A stretch of DNA of 64,000 nucleotides, taken from NCBI GenBank assembly GCA_029224185.1, contig CM055206.1, positions 13,378,047-13,442,046 of the forward strand, written 5' to 3'. Below, one piece after another: positions 21,551 to 35,386 of this stretch. The notes beneath the pieces were generated by a model. It saw nothing but the letters and a program-made list of their open reading frames with translations, was not told the DNA's origin and did not search any database. Source of the DNA: Karalla daura. Taxonomy: Eukaryota > Chordata > Actinopteri > Chaetodontiformes > Leiognathidae. How positions within the stretch are numbered: position 1 is the stretch's first letter; each line of letters opens with the position of its first letter. The position numbers and the translations under genes are program-made.

Positions 21551-22924
21551 GTGGGGGAATTCTTCACTTCCACAATCTCACGGTGAGGAATTAGAGGATG
21601 GAGCATCTTTGCTGCACAGCGTCACAATGTAGTTCAGCTTTAAAGCTTCTCTGCTGATCAAACAGCCTGTTTGATTCAGCGGCAGCCTTTCATATACAGA
21701 TGGAAGAGCTGTCTGCTCCCATTACAGCTCTGCGGTTTCATATTTTAAACTTCCACGGCTTGGAAAGTGCCACACTAAATTTTCTCGCTCGGGGTACAAA
21801 AAGAAAAAAAGTCAGGCACAATGCGGCGCAGTGCGCTCAGACTAAGGATAAGCCAGAGATTTAAAAAAAAAAAAACCTGCGCAAACAACTGTATTGTAGA
21901 GACGATCAAAGGATGTAATTGGGAACGGGGGAGAGGATGAGATGGAAGGTGTGCGCAGATCGGAGACAGGGATCATGAGGGAGACTTTGATTCCTGGGGG
22001 GGGGGGTTATCCATCTCGTCCCCGCATCCCCCGGCTCGCTCTCATCCTCGGCTCACTGTCTCTGCTCCTTTTTATTATTCTTCCACACGGCCATAATTCA
22101 TCGGAGCACTCGAGTGTCAGTGGATGCAGACCACCACAGTTTCACGAGGCGGAGAATTGCCCACAAGGCCGGGAGTAAAAGGTCAGTGCTTCATCAGTCA
22201 GCTGTCAGGCGATGCATCACTGACCACAGCATGGAGGCAAGTGTGCTCACATTTGTGTGTATATGTGCCTGTGTGTGTGTGTGTGCGTGTGTGTGTGTAT
22301 AATTGCAAGTCATAAAAAGTAGTTTGGAATGGGACGACTGTGCCAAATGACATCTTAAAAAAATACTTATTTTAATTTAAGCCAGCCGCCTGTCTTGTCG
22401 GACTGCTGTGAATGTAAATGAGGCGTTAGGGCCACGCAGTTTGTGAGTTCAAGGACTCTGGATGAGAGGGGGAAACAAATGACACTGGAGAGGAAGTGCA
22501 GGGGAATTAACCCCCACTAAGCAAAATAATTTCCCATTTATATATCCTGTGTTTGACTGAGGGGTTTAATGGTTAAGAAGTGGATTAGACAACCTGATTA
22601 GAGCGCAGCTTTTGATCATCATTAGCTCTCGGCTGCGATACGTTCGCCAGGGCTGATGTGTTGTGGGGCTCTCATGCATGGAAGCACAAGTCGGGAGAGA
22701 ATGTGTGGGAGAGAGGGCCCGAAAGCTCACATGAACCGAACAATCCCTCATTCCAGCTCTTCAACAGGGGCACTTCATTAACCCCCCCGAAGCAGTGAGA
22801 CATGAAACGAGCGGCGGAGGGCTCGGGCAGAGGGGAGTCGAGGAGTGCGTATCGCACCGTTTTCTAAAATGCCAGGACATCAGCGATAACTCGCGCTGAC
22901 AGCCGCCCATTTCCACGTCTTGGG

Positions 22925-23137
22925 GAAGTGGCCTAATGTTCACACCCGGCGCTAATCATCCCGTGACGCACAGCCCGGCTCAGGATGGCGGGCTTTAAAG
23001 GGTAAAGTTAAGATGCATTTTTCAAAAGAGCACTTACACAACGGCCGCTCCTCATTTCATCATGAATAATATAATCGCCGACTTCGGGAACTTATTACAG
23101 TCCTTTTTTCTCGCTGCTTCATTCAAACTTTCATTAC
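22925..23137. promoter_or_regulatory. Candidate conserved noncoding element in intron 3
   Basis: Non-repetitive sequence with homeodomain-like sites (gctaatcatcc, atgaataatataatcg, cattacgg) and mixed base composition, placed between repeats. Enhancer function is only inferred. Confidence 0.25.
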
Positions 23138-23170
23138 GGTGGTGGTGGTGGTGGTGGTGGCGGCGGCGGC
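23138..23170. repeat. (GGT)n(GGC)n trinucleotide repeat
   Basis: About eight GGT units pass directly into three GGC units. Confidence 0.95.
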
Positions 23171-24289
23171 TGGACTCCGGGCCAAAATATATAAGAGAGA
23201 AACTCATGAAATGAGGTGCATTTGATGTGGCACTCTGGAAACTTTATCAATTTCACAGAACTACTGCTAATCCGAAACAACTGCATTCGCTGCTGCCACA
23301 ATTACATAGAAATGTCAATCTGTATCTTGCTGTTGCGCATAAACGTGTTTTCCTTTCAGCTGCTTTAATCCTAAGCCTAAGCACATACACAGTTCCTTTA
23401 AAACACCAAGGAAATCCACCCACATTAGTGCAGACTTTGAATCCTCTGAAAGGGAGACCAAAGCCACCTGCCCACTATCGCAGTTTTTAAGCGGAATTGA
23501 ATCGCAAACGAGTGACAGCTGTTGACAGCCGTGATGGCAGCCGAGACCAGAAAATGGCATTAACTCCTAATTCATTCTGCCAGGCTGCATATTAAAACAA
23601 AAAAAAAATCACACACCTCATTCAGGCTGCTGTGTTGTGGAGGAGAAACACATTCTCTACTGGAAACATAAGGAATTCTTGACAGCGCTCGACATCCAAC
23701 CACAGCGCCCCTCGACAGCCCAATCGTCTGATTTAACCGTCACCCGACAGACACTGTCACAAAGGATCGGCCACAGAGGAGTTCCCAGCGCTTCTGACGC
23801 TTCCTCCTTTCGCTAACTCATCTCCTGCGCGCCAACACGTGTGTGTGTGTGTGCGGGCGACGTGTGAGCGCAAGTGTCTGCTCTGGTTTGTGTTTGCGTG
23901 TCAAAAGAAATGCCTCAGCAGTCGCCTCATAATGATGCTGCCTCACGATTGCTAAAACTTCATTTCATTCAGTCCTATAAACGTTGACGCTGATTTCACA
24001 GAAAGAAAGCAAGACATTCCTGGAAAACAAACTGGAGCCAGTCTCTGAAAGCATTTCCTCACCTCCGTAGCTTGTTCGAACATTTGAAGATGCAAATGAA
24101 CTGATTTTATGTAAGATTCAATGTGAATCTATGTATTGATTTTATAAAACAGCACGCATAAAAGTCGTTATAAGTCTGAAGTTGAGACAAATGAATACAA
24201 TGATTGAATTGATCATGAGTCCTGACATCCATGAGGGGCTCAAAGTAGAGCCGCTGCTCCTCCACACTGAGACTAACCACTACCCAAAC

Positions 24290-24428
24290 CATGCTGACCA
24301 GGGGATAACACAGTGGGATAAAATAGACCAGAAAATAAGAAAAGTGATTATTATGTCACAGGGGACAACAAAAAAAGTACTAGAGAGAATTTTGATTAGT
24401 CAATGAATCAATTAGTTGTTGCAGCTCT
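24290..24428. mobile_element. MITE of the AGGGCTGCAAC family, copy 3 (remnant)
   Basis: The right end reads gattagtcaatgaatcaatt then agttgttgcagctct, which is the terminal part of the same family as at 16461. The left boundary is uncertain; a tgtcacaggggacaaca block resembles the interior of the copy at 38180. Confidence 0.5.
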
Positions 24429-24816
24429 GCTCTACAAAAAACTGAAGTGCAAGCAATTTAAATTAATCCATGTGAGCAAGTTTCAATCAGGCATTTACAT
24501 TTTGGTGCCTGCCAGTTGGTATCTGTGTGAAAGATGTCACAGTTACTTGTAGGATCTGTTGAATTTCAACCCATATGGCTGCAGCATGCACTGACAGCAA
24601 CAAACAGAAAGAAATTAAATGTTTTGCTCTTAACTTCTAGGAAAACAAAATATAGTAGCAGCTGTTTCAGTCTCACTGTTGTGGTCACAGAAATCCAATC
24701 AAAACTTACAGCAACACCTGGACAAGACACTGGAGAATACGCGGCTGAACCGCCATTATTAGCGAAAACAGACTTCTGCAGCAGATGCTTCAGTGAGACT
24801 GGGAATAAGGGACTGG

Positions 24817-24852
24817 TTGGGGAGGGGGGGGTGGGGGGGGGGGGGGGGGGGG
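24817..24852. repeat. Poly-G tract with a 20-G run
   Basis: Runs of G8 and G20 are separated by a single T. On the plcb1 transcript strand it is poly-C. Length at such tracts is often unreliable in assemblies. Confidence 0.95.
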
Positions 24853-25329
24853 CAGACTGCCAGCATGGATTAGGAGAGGACGAAAAAGCTCAAAGGGCAA
24901 AACGTAAAGATGATTACACAGAGGAGACTTGTCACATCTCTGTCACAGAGAGGTCCCTCAGATCCCGGGACTGCATAATAATCTGTTATCGGGGCACGTA
25001 TTCAGTATGCAGCAGCAAAATGAGGTCATAAATTTTACATGCGATCATACACTCGCATGGGCGCACCCAGGGGTACTGGTGAGCATCTAGGAGTGGGTCG
25101 GGGAGAAACAGTTGGGAAGAGTCGGAGAGGATAAACATAGAGAGAGAGGGGACGACTCACGCTGCCTGTGAGTCACTGTGAAGGAACGACAAGGAGACAG
25201 AAGGGGCAAGGGCCAGGTTTGATGAGGTGGAAGCGGTCTACCTGGCGTGCGCTCTTCCACTCGCTGGCTGAGCTCACATTGGGCAGACAGGAAGGCAGGG
25301 GACACAGACAGGAAGGAGCTGACCTCAGA

Positions 25330-25480
25330 TACACCGCGTGAACTCCAGCGGGAGAAAAATAATCAAGTGCGGCGGCCGGCGGGGCGCAGCCCTGCTCATT
25401 AGGTGGAGCGGCGGACGGAGCCGGACGCTGCAGCGGCGAGCGAGTCCAACAGCCCGAGCTGGCAGCCGGATCAAACGTCG
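25330..25480. promoter_or_regulatory. GC- and CpG-rich block in intron 3
   Basis: The most CpG-dense stretch of the large intron (gtgcggcggccggcggggcg, ggagcggcggacggagccgg). In the plcb1 direction it is followed by a possible donor (CACGCCAG before gtagac at about 25240). It could be an internal promoter with a noncoding first exon, or simply GC-rich intron. No start codon context supports a protein start. Confidence 0.25.
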
Positions 25481-26449
25481 CGTTTGGTTGGACTAAGTTA
25501 GTTAAGTTGTGTAATAAGGCGGTACGCTGCCAAAAAAACAAAGCAGGGAGTTTTATTCAGAGGCGACTGTTGAAAGGGAGAAAATTGGCTCGGAGACTTT
25601 TAAGAGCGTCTTAGAAATCTCTCTCCCGGGCAGATTAAATAAGCAAAGTTAAGGCATAATTTCACTTACTCAATCAAAGTGACTGGTGAGAGACTAAAAT
25701 GAGACAAACTTTGCAATTTTCTCCCTATTTTTCTTTTCTCTCTCCCTGGTGCCACTTTACTTCCTTCCATCTCTGCGTGTCTCAGGTATTCTCGCCATTA
25801 CTCCCACCCACTCAACGTGAGTCATTCTCATCAATTTGAGGTGGATGAACCCCATTCTGCTCAAGCTGTCCATCAAGTGGCGGCTCTTTCAGGGGTGGCA
25901 CTAAAAACAGCTTCCGGGCACCGGGAGCTGGCAGGTACATAACCACAGTAATTATCCTGCAGTCATACAGACGCTCTAATTTGGACCTGGGCAGAAAAAT
26001 GGAATTGTAGAGAAAATGCAAATGGGTTGAGACGGTGTGTTCAACCGTGGAAGTGACACAGGCATGCGCAGTGTGGCCCAAACAGGCACAGATGCATGTG
26101 CACCCACACAAAGACTAATAAACATGGGTAGTGTAAAAATAGAGCTGAAATTGTCACAATCTTCATGCATCCATGAGCAAGTCACCAAATTTCCACCTGC
26201 TGTGCTCTCAAAGACATCATTCATACTGCTGGTCTTAATGCTCAGTTCCAGTTTTTTTGCTGAGGTCCATTTTTTTCTTCTGCGCTGTTGTTCGTGTTAG
26301 AATTTAAAAGGGAGCAGTGTGCCACTCTAGTGTAAACTTCAGTACGTTTTTACTACTAAGGAAGTTCATATGGATGCCACGTACACATCTGAGTCGGCAA
26401 AATTATGATCAAGGGATAAGAAGAAGAAGAAGATTCAGAAAAAGGAGCA

Positions 26450-26720
26450 GTGGCTGCTGCCTCTGCATCGAGTAAAGTGTATGTGCAGCATCAGATCCAT
26501 AATATATGATGAAAAAGTTGGATTTTATGTAGTTTTTTGGATGAACTGCGATCCAGGTCACTTTGAAACAACATCAGATTATGCATCCAATTTAAGACCG
26601 CATATAAAATTGACCGCGGTCGGATTTGAAAAGATCTGATTTGTGCTGTTCTATCATCATAAAAGCATCAGATACGGGTCACATATGGGTCAACAATATG
26701 GATTTGGGCCACGTTTCCCT
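26450..26720. mobile_element. Degraded hAT-like non-autonomous element
   Basis: Blocks gatccaggtcactttgaaac, gtcggatttgaaaagatctg, cagatacgggtcacatatgg and gatttgggccacgtttccctg follow the order of a teleost DNA-transposon repeat that I recall with similar phrases. Ends are not defined. Confidence 0.45.
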
Positions 26721-29700
26721 GCTGTATTAATGTTGCCTTAGTCGAAGTGATCTGTTGCTTTGCAGTGAACAAGAACTCAATATGCAATTCTCTCATTAGT
26801 ATTAAAAGTGATGAGTCAGCACATGTATAAGACAAACATACCAGGGTTAATCCCCTAAAGGTGAAGCAATGGATTTTGCAATTAAAGCCATTGCTACAGC
26901 AGTGGACCGTACTGTCAGCTCGCAGCGACACACAAGCGATGACTTTCCAAAGCGAAGTGACAACACAGCGTCCACTACATTTTTGCTCCCATGCTACACT
27001 GAACAAACCGCCCAAAATATCCAAAACATCAAAACCACCTGGGGTCAGTGCGAGGTGCAGCCTGCTGTCTGCCCCGCTGTCCCTACGACGAACCTCTGCT
27101 GATTTTCACTTTCTATTCCTCAGTCAAAAGCATTCCCCTACCCTTCAAAGTGGCCCTGCAATGACATGCAGTACCTCGACATGTGTGTCGGGAAAGAGAG
27201 AGCCTTCAGTCCTCCCCCTGGCACCCAGATCGGGCTCCTTATGTACCAGGAGCCCCTGTGGAGAGAGAGAGCGAGTGGACCCCGCAGGAGGAATGTCCAC
27301 AATGGGGCCCAAGAGTAAATAATTTACATGAGTCCCTGTTGGCACAGTGGTGCCTCCGGGTTGTTGATGCTCTGCCACTGCTGCTGTTGTGTGGAGGTAG
27401 CATATGTCCTCCCCCTCTAGCTGTTTCCACTCTTGCCATCTTTTACTTACATCCACTCCTTCCTCCTCGACAAAAACACTTCAATATGTTGCGCTCTCGC
27501 CGTGTAGAGGACACTACGCAGATTCCAGTCCCAGTGACATCTTTAATAACTCTGACCAGAACAAATTGGGTTTATTGGAGGACATTCCTGTGGGACCAAA
27601 GGAGAGGGAGGAGTGGGGGGGGTCAGCGGCGGCTGCATAGTATCAGAAGCAGTCAGCATGCTGTGCAAAGTAATAGAGAATCTGAAAAGAAGGAGCTGCT
27701 CTTTGTCTTTCAGCTGATGGAGACGTGACTTTGGACATCTGAGATACGCCTATGACTTGTTACGGCCGTGGGAATGACGCACAGGTGTTGCGCAATACCA
27801 CCATCAGTATACAATTTGTAAGTTTAATGGCCGCTAAAATGACACCAGGTTGTGTAGAGACGCATGTTATCATGATAGCTTCCTGCAGGAAACTTCCTCC
27901 TTGCATGATGAGCTACTTTTTTTTTTATACGGTCTAATAATAGGTATAAGATGGTCAGTATATAAAATATTGCAACTACAAACATTGTATATGTTTGCTG
28001 CAAGTGATGGGGCAGCAGAGTGAAGAAAGGACCGTCATGACATCCGTTATTGGGTCCAGAAGATACAGATTGAGCAAATTAGACCTCAGCCTTATTCATT
28101 GGGATGATGACAGTGGTGACAGCCCTTGAGAATTTTTCACAAATCTAATTGAGGGTGCCAACACTAAAATGACTACATCTTCTTCACATATTTTACAGAT
28201 TTGACAACAGACTAAAAATGGCAGATTTAAAGCCTCCAGAATATAGCAAAGAAAGATTTACCTGTCAGTGGCAGATTTATTCAGCCCTGGAATGTAATGG
28301 ACCTCCATTTACATGTCCAAGTATATAAATTCACTGTTACAATGTGCTGTACAGTCACGGCGGATCTCAACTGGAACAGAGCGCTCCTCACACTGAGGCT
28401 CAGTGCTTGATGTGCTCTGTACAGAAAGGATGGACAAGTCTCTCACTAAAAAGTCTGAGAAAATAGCTGTAAAGAACTGCATTGTTCAGCCACTCGATGC
28501 ACTTCAGTTCCACATAGCGCGGGAGCTAAAAAGTTAGTGGGTGACATACTTTTGTGCATAAATAACCCTCCTAATTGGACCTCCGAATCCCTCTGCAAAC
28601 ACTGCACCGTGCAGTGATAATTGTGATTTATCCGCTGTATGTAGTCATCATTTAGCCTCTTGCCATCATTAGCTTCACCGTCACACTGAGAGCCTGCTGG
28701 CCCGACATCCCCAGACCATCTGCCGGCCCGGGCCATGCCAGCCACCAACCATCCAGCCACCTACCACCCTCACATAACGCCCCATTTGGTATGGCATCTG
28801 TGTGATCCACCGATCTGCCAACAAAGGATTACTGGATGTTTAAACAAGCACTTGGATATTCAACAACATTCAACCAGCCATTGAATCTTATGGAGCATGT
28901 TTGAGCTGACAGCAGTCTGGGGACGCTACGGTGTTAATGACATACATGATGAGAGAAATCGACCCCTCCGATGGCGAACTGGCCTCCATATCTGATTGGC
29001 TTGGATTCTGTGTGACCGATCTCTGATAAGAGGAGGTGATTATCAGTCCACGCTTGCTCTCTACCAGACACCACACACCTATGGCGCCTCCAGGTTTAAT
29101 TAGGCAGTCTCGGTTTGTAATGGTAGATGAGGAGATGAGTCTAGACAAAAATGCTTGCCTGCCTCCTGCCAGCACAGACAGACAATCAAAACATGATTAT
29201 CAGACAAACCTTTGACTGTTACCGATGATTAAAGGTTGAGATCTATTTCTTCTGGGAAAAAAGAGAGAAACATCAGTAGAGTTATGGTCAGCTACCTCTG
29301 TTTCCTGGACGTTCTTCAGGAAATGGCCTTGAAGGGTATGAGCAGGATATAACGTCTCTGTGAGTAAAATGAAATTCATTTGAACCTAATTAGCCCATTA
29401 TTTATTGATATCCTAAGTGAAATGTTAGTAGCATGTTATTGTTACTTTTATGAGCCCATCTGCTTAGGTGAGTGTGAGTGGACTCAATAACGATAAGAAC
29501 AGACTAGAAAATGCACTTAGACGTCCACGTGGGCAGTCACGGCTCAATACCAGACTTGGAGTAAAAATAGCAATAAATGAATCCTTATCTCAATAGAGAA
29601 GCATTGTGCCAGCTGGAGACTAAACCTAAAACCCTAAAAAGTGACATGTCTTGTGCTCACAGGAGAGCTTCATTAACTCCAGAGTTAACTCCTATTATCA

Positions 29701-32700
29701 GGCCAGTGCAAAGCTCAGCAAACTCTTAATCTGGACTAGTCTTCTTCCACTGGTGAGTCATTCCAGACACACAATTTTTCTGAATTGGATTTTTCTGGAT
29801 CAAAAAAGCCTAAAAAGCCACCACTTCAACATGCAGAAACATGATGCTACCGATAATGCTGCGCTAGCTACAAATGTGGAATAATGAAATAAGAAATAGC
29901 TGGCCACAACACGGCCGTTATTCCACAAAAAGCTTTAGCATGACTGTGACTGTGACTGTGCAGCACGTAGCAAGGTCACTGTGTATCACGCTAGGTGACA
30001 GGATGTCTTTTAGCTCGGGATCAGCAATACCTGACCACTGGTCATGTGTTTCTTCACAGAAGGTGTATAGATAATTGGCACTTTCAATAAAGTTAAAGTC
30101 GAAGTTGAATGATGGTCATGCTGAGGGAGTTTTTGTAGTTTCTTTGCATGTGAAAAAAGCTAGAATGACCTGACTGGGATGGTCTCTGAAATGTCAATAA
30201 ATCATTGTCAAACAGATGCTGGAGAATCCGTAATGTACCACTCTAATGTATCTCCAATCGTGAAACACAGAGCTGTGACTGGGTTATGCAGTTATATTTT
30301 CTGAATACGTAGCAACACAGTTCTCCTGAGGTCCACGTTTAACTACACATTATCTGCACACTGATGGACAACAGACAGGCTGGATGTAATCTCATTGACT
30401 TTTTCTTTCTCCAAGTGAAGCCTAACTACGATGAACAAATCTAATCAGATATCCATCCTCTTTTCCCCACTCTGAAGTAGCAGATATGAAAACTTAATCA
30501 TCGTGGCTGCTGGGCGTAATTACAACTGCCTAAGATTACAGTGAGTGCATATGGACAAATGTCCCGGAGTTAATTATCATCAACATACACAGGAGCTAAC
30601 GGGTGGACTGAGCTGGCAGAGACCATTATATTCTACTGAAGATAAATGCCTGCCAGTTGCTTTAGATTGAGCGGCCTCCTGCAGCACAGTATGTAATGTA
30701 GCAGGGGTGTCTGAGGAGAGCAGACATGTTTCAATTATTGCAGTCTGTTATGTAACGCAGCGGGTACAAAGAACTCCACCTGTGACTTCAACTGAAGATA
30801 TTTCTGTATGAAATGTGGTTTTCCTGATACTAACGAAAGGCTTCGCCATAAAGAAGTCATTGTTTGAGAGGTAATGAAAAGGAAAGTGTAATGCAAATCT
30901 ACATGAAAAACAACGGACAGGATCCTGACTTGCTTTTAATGAAAATAGGATTTTATAGCGGCACACGAGGCTGCAGCACTTGCTAAGTAGATGTATTTTT
31001 CCATGGAGCGTTGTCAGCTCCTCTGGTAAGTGTTACACTTGTGAAACAGAACCTGCAGTCTGTCAGCTACTAAACCATGTGGAGTCCAGAATGGAAGTGG
31101 GGGGACGTGTTTCAGCCAAACAAATGGCTGCAACAAATGTAATACAACTTCCTGTGGAAACAAATGCAAAGAAAGTATCCCGAGTCCTCGGATCCAAACG
31201 CTCACACATGATTCAGTGGACAAAAACAAAGGAGGGAAGGCAAAAAAAAAAGAACAAACACGTTTTCCACCTCCATTTGTTCTGTTCTTCTGGGAAGGAA
31301 ATAGTTTGAGATAGCTCTGTGGTCTCTGGAGCAGCGGCATTAAGAACCAGACATTTTCTTTTAGGGATCCTCCTGAGATTTACTATCGAAAAAGCAATTA
31401 AGTCTTTGGCTTGTTTGCACGCTTGGGAGGGATCGTTGGAGAGAGTGAGAAAGGTCACCCGCTCCCTGTACTCTGCGCCTCAGCATCAGGAAGCTTCCTT
31501 AAATACACCCACAGACACACACACACACAAACTCATGCATTTTGATACGCAGCCTCGGAAGAGAACACACAAACACGCCCATGTTTCACTTTCGTGGATA
31601 ATGATGGCGCTGACTGATGTGACCAATCGAGACCGACTCTGCCGCGTCTTCCTTCCTCCGCTATCTGATCTCCACGTATCTGTTATGAATAGATGGATGA
31701 TAAAGGCGTGCTGGGAAGATATCGATCACTCCAATTAAAATCTGTAGCGAAAGCGCAGAGCTCGCTTCTAGCTGGCGGGCTTCGCTCCGGTGTTTGTTTA
31801 ACCGTTGCCTCTGCGGAGTCTGTTTGCAGAATGAGACATCCACAGTTTGAAATAATCAGCCGTCATTAACGATGCTTCATTAGCCCTGCTTCATTGGCAG
31901 TTGTGGTCATTAGCAAAGTAAGGCAGATTCTAGTTTGCAATTTTAGTTATGAGTCATACGCGACTTTCCTTCCAAAAACGATCGATTTAAAAAAAGAAGG
32001 TAGGGCTCTTTTCAACTCTACTCTCTCGAACACATTACCATGAAAATGGCTCTGAAACTGTGCCCAGGAAAAAGAAAATTGCATTTTACGTCAATGCACT
32101 GCAGATTTGTGAACCATTGAGGGACGGGGAACGTTAAGTGTCAGGTTTGTTGAGTTTGACTGAAGAGCAGCACCGCAGTAAACAAATGTTTTTGTAAATG
32201 GAAAAAAATCAGTTGAGTCAAGCAGAAAAAAAAAACAAACTCGCAGCTTTTTAACTTCTGTCACTTTGAGAATCACAACTCTGGAACAAACAGATTTCGG
32301 CAAATGTTGTTCCAATTTACAGCCGTTAAGCAAACTCCCCAGACTGACGGAGACATATGCTTTTCAGCACGAAACAGACAGAGGAGCAGAGAGAGAGAGG
32401 TGTGAATATTTCTGGATGAAAAGAGACTTAATTAGTGGTTGATGCCTGAGTTTCTCCTGTCAGATGGAACCATGCTAACCGTGTGCCGGAGAGTCGGTCC
32501 TTCTCGCCCTTGTTAGCTCCGTGTTCGTTCTCTCCTCCTTATGGTTTCCATGGTAACACAGCCATCGGACCCGGTCATAGCCCCTCGTGTCTCATACTCA
32601 CCTGCGAGGTGGGCAGTGGCATGACACATGGGAGCAGAGGCAGTGTGAATGAAGTCTCTGGTGAAAGTTAATTCCAGTGTGTGTGGTGTGTCACATCTAC

Positions 32701-34009
32701 TCAAGGAAAATCTTCTGTTCCATTACTTTATCAGTCATATTAACATACTTTCTGGTTTGATTTTCTCATCTGAATTCTCACTTTAAATGCAAAAACCGAT
32801 TCAATATATTGAAACACTCATCCTATATTAAACATTAGCTAGTCTTTAGAAATTACTTACTGACCCCTACTTCTGCATGAAGGCCATTAACTAAGAGTAT
32901 TACCCTCTAATTACGGTTAAATTGAGGGTAAGTGAGACAAGTTGTACAGAACTATGATCTCAAAGAGCTTTGCTCAGTATCGTTCTCCCTTAATAATGGT
33001 TAATAGGCATGATCCAAACTTCTGGAACAAAACATCAGTAAGTAAATCATGTAAGTGTTCAGATGACCCTAAATTATTGTTATTATGACACAAATATTAT
33101 TTCAGAATATGCATTCTCAAATGGGTATTCCTCATATTCGAGTCACACTTAACCAACAGATAAAGCTGTTCATCACACTAAGACCTTCTTTACTTATCAT
33201 CCAAAAACTGATAGGTAGTTTCTAATGACGAATAGAGAATGACTAATAAACTTGACTGATGTGCATGTTAACAAGCTGCTAGCAAAATGTGAATATGGGT
33301 TACCAGTATATTAATGGGTAGGCTGCCTAACAATAAAACAAAGAAGAGTCCATCAGAGGTCAATCTCCACACTATAGTCACACATCGGTGCACGGAGCAG
33401 TGATTGGGTGAAAAAGAGCTACTTTGTCGATATATTGACCCCAGTCCCTGGTTGTCCCAAATGGAGGAACAGCTAAATGGAGATCGAGAGCAGTCGATGG
33501 GGGCACTGGTATGAGCTGCTGATTGGAGTGGGTCACCTGTCATTGGCAGGTTTGACGGGTTACTGTAAAAGATTCACAACGGCCAGAGGCTACAGAGACT
33601 GTAGTGCTGTAGCCCTGGTGGTTCTTTGTACATGCACTTAGCCGATCTGTAAAGGAACAAATATAAATAAATACATAAGTAAATACATAAAAATAAATAA
33701 AGGGCATTTTGAAAATGAAACATTTTTCTTTTTGCAAGGAAAATAATCCCCCAAATAGGATTATACAGGTTTCAATAAATGTACTGTCTGCCTGTGGAGC
33801 TGCCTGCTGACTGAACAGTACGCGTCCTAAAAACTGAGTCATGTTTGGCCGAACACTGAAAATGTCAGCTAACATAAGGGAGTTAGCTAAAAGAGGATCC
33901 TTATTCAAGCTAAATGGATGACTAGGTCATTATTAATACATGTGTGAAAAAATGACAAAAACTAAACGAATACGCAGATGAAACTGAAGTGATGAGAGCT
34001 GGCAGTAGC

Positions 34010-34120
34010 TGTGTCTCCATTACAGTTTCTGACAGAATTAAAAGTGATATTAGTAAATGTGAAAAAAGTGTCTCCATTAAAACTGTGTGATTAACTTATA
34101 TCACATCTGAAAAACTGCCA
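34010..34120. repeat. TGTTTCCATTA-type repeat remnant
   Basis: Two blocks, gtgtctccattacag and gtgtctccattaaaac, recur about 55 bp apart with AT-rich spacing. Similar motifs occur at 40590, 43213 and 53691, suggesting one short dispersed family. Confidence 0.35.
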
Positions 34121-35352
34121 TATAGGTGTGTGTGTGTGTGTGTGAGTGAGTGAGAGTGTTAATATCACTTTCTCAGCAACTACAATGCTGAGTTTCATCT
34201 GGCGGCGGCTCTGCCGTCTTGTCAAAGAGCCCGACCGGTTTTTATTTGATCAGCTCCGCTTCCACCGGGACGACCTTTGCGGGGTTAAGAAAATGTCACA
34301 TCTGATTTCACTGTGGGCATCGAGTGTCTGGGAGACCTGCGCCAAGTGACTGACACCAGCACAGCGACGGAGGGGAAAAGGGTCACCGCACGCCGACAGG
34401 TCGTTCGGTTCGCTTTATTCGATTTCGCTTTATTACTGTAAGTTTCATTTCTCTCCGACGTCTCAGACGGCTTTCAGTCATTCCTCCCACTCGGCTGCTA
34501 TGTGTGAAGTGCTTTGTAATCTAAGACAAGTTTTGATTGCAGTCTGACCGGACTTCTGTTTGAATGCCTTTGACATAATGCGCAGCAGTCAAAAGCAGGG
34601 ACAACCGAGACACACTGTGTTGAGTGGCAGAGCTTGTTTGAAAATGATTCTTATCTGCTTTGCAGATTGTATCTTCACACAAATCAACTGATAAAAGACA
34701 GTTTATGTTTGAAGCCCAGAGTGGAATAAACTTCATTCTATGAATATATGCTTTGTTTTCCCTTTTTTTTTTAAGCTAAACTGCTTCAGGTGATGTTATA
34801 CACAAAATTATACATAGCACTGTAATTTCACTTTTCAATACTACATTATTTTTTCATAGTTTTGCTAGGCTGATATTTTCTTAATACTTATGGCCTACTT
34901 TTGGCCAATGAGAGGCTGTGTCAATTTCTGTATTTTCTTTTGTGTTTGTGTTGATGCATGTGGTTATTTTTTAATACGTCTGTAGATTGTTGTTTCTGTT
35001 TTTTATGTCTGTAAAGTATGTTAGGAAATAATGTGTGTCTCCCTCTCAAGGGGTGTTATCCTACTCAGTAAATGAATTCAATAGCAATTAATTCTCGCTC
35101 TATTTCTTTTTTGTGTTTCCAGCACGCTAAGAATTACACATCAAAATACAGGATGCATTGTTTGAGACATTCCAGCCTCTTCAGGTGGGAACTTTTCCTG
35201 CACAGGTGCACCATTGTGCTCCCACAGGCCTTTTCAGTGAGATAGTCATCTCTGGAGCTCCTTGGGTAACTCTCCCTCTGTGTTGACACAGGCCACTGTG
35301 TTCATCATTACAGTCTCTATTTCATCGCTTCATTTACTCTTTCAGCCCCCCC

Positions 35353-35357
<5 letters not shown>

Positions 35358-35382
<25 letters not shown>
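35358..35382. repeat. (CT)12 microsatellite
   Basis: Preceded by a C-rich run; a simple pyrimidine tract in intron 3. Confidence 0.9.

Positions 35383-35386
<4 letters not shown>

Noticed and set aside
24534..25031. 165-codon plus-strand frame
   Set aside because: It includes translation of the poly-G tract as a glycine run and shows no domain; it is intronic.
27183..27728. 181-codon plus-strand frame
   Set aside because: No recognisable homology, no splice-site logic, and competing frames on the other strand.
29296..29357. 62-bp stretch on the minus strand bounded by an acceptor-like ctcacag and a donor-like GAG before gtagct
   Set aside because: One frame is open, but it matches no PLC beta exon, its length is not compatible with the phases of exons 3 and 4, and it lies in repeat-rich intron.
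34146..34349. Plus-strand frame beginning near a GC-richer segment (34190-34480), considered as a nested gene start
   Set aside because: No convincing donor, domain or upstream promoter features; the frame starts in a TG repeat.
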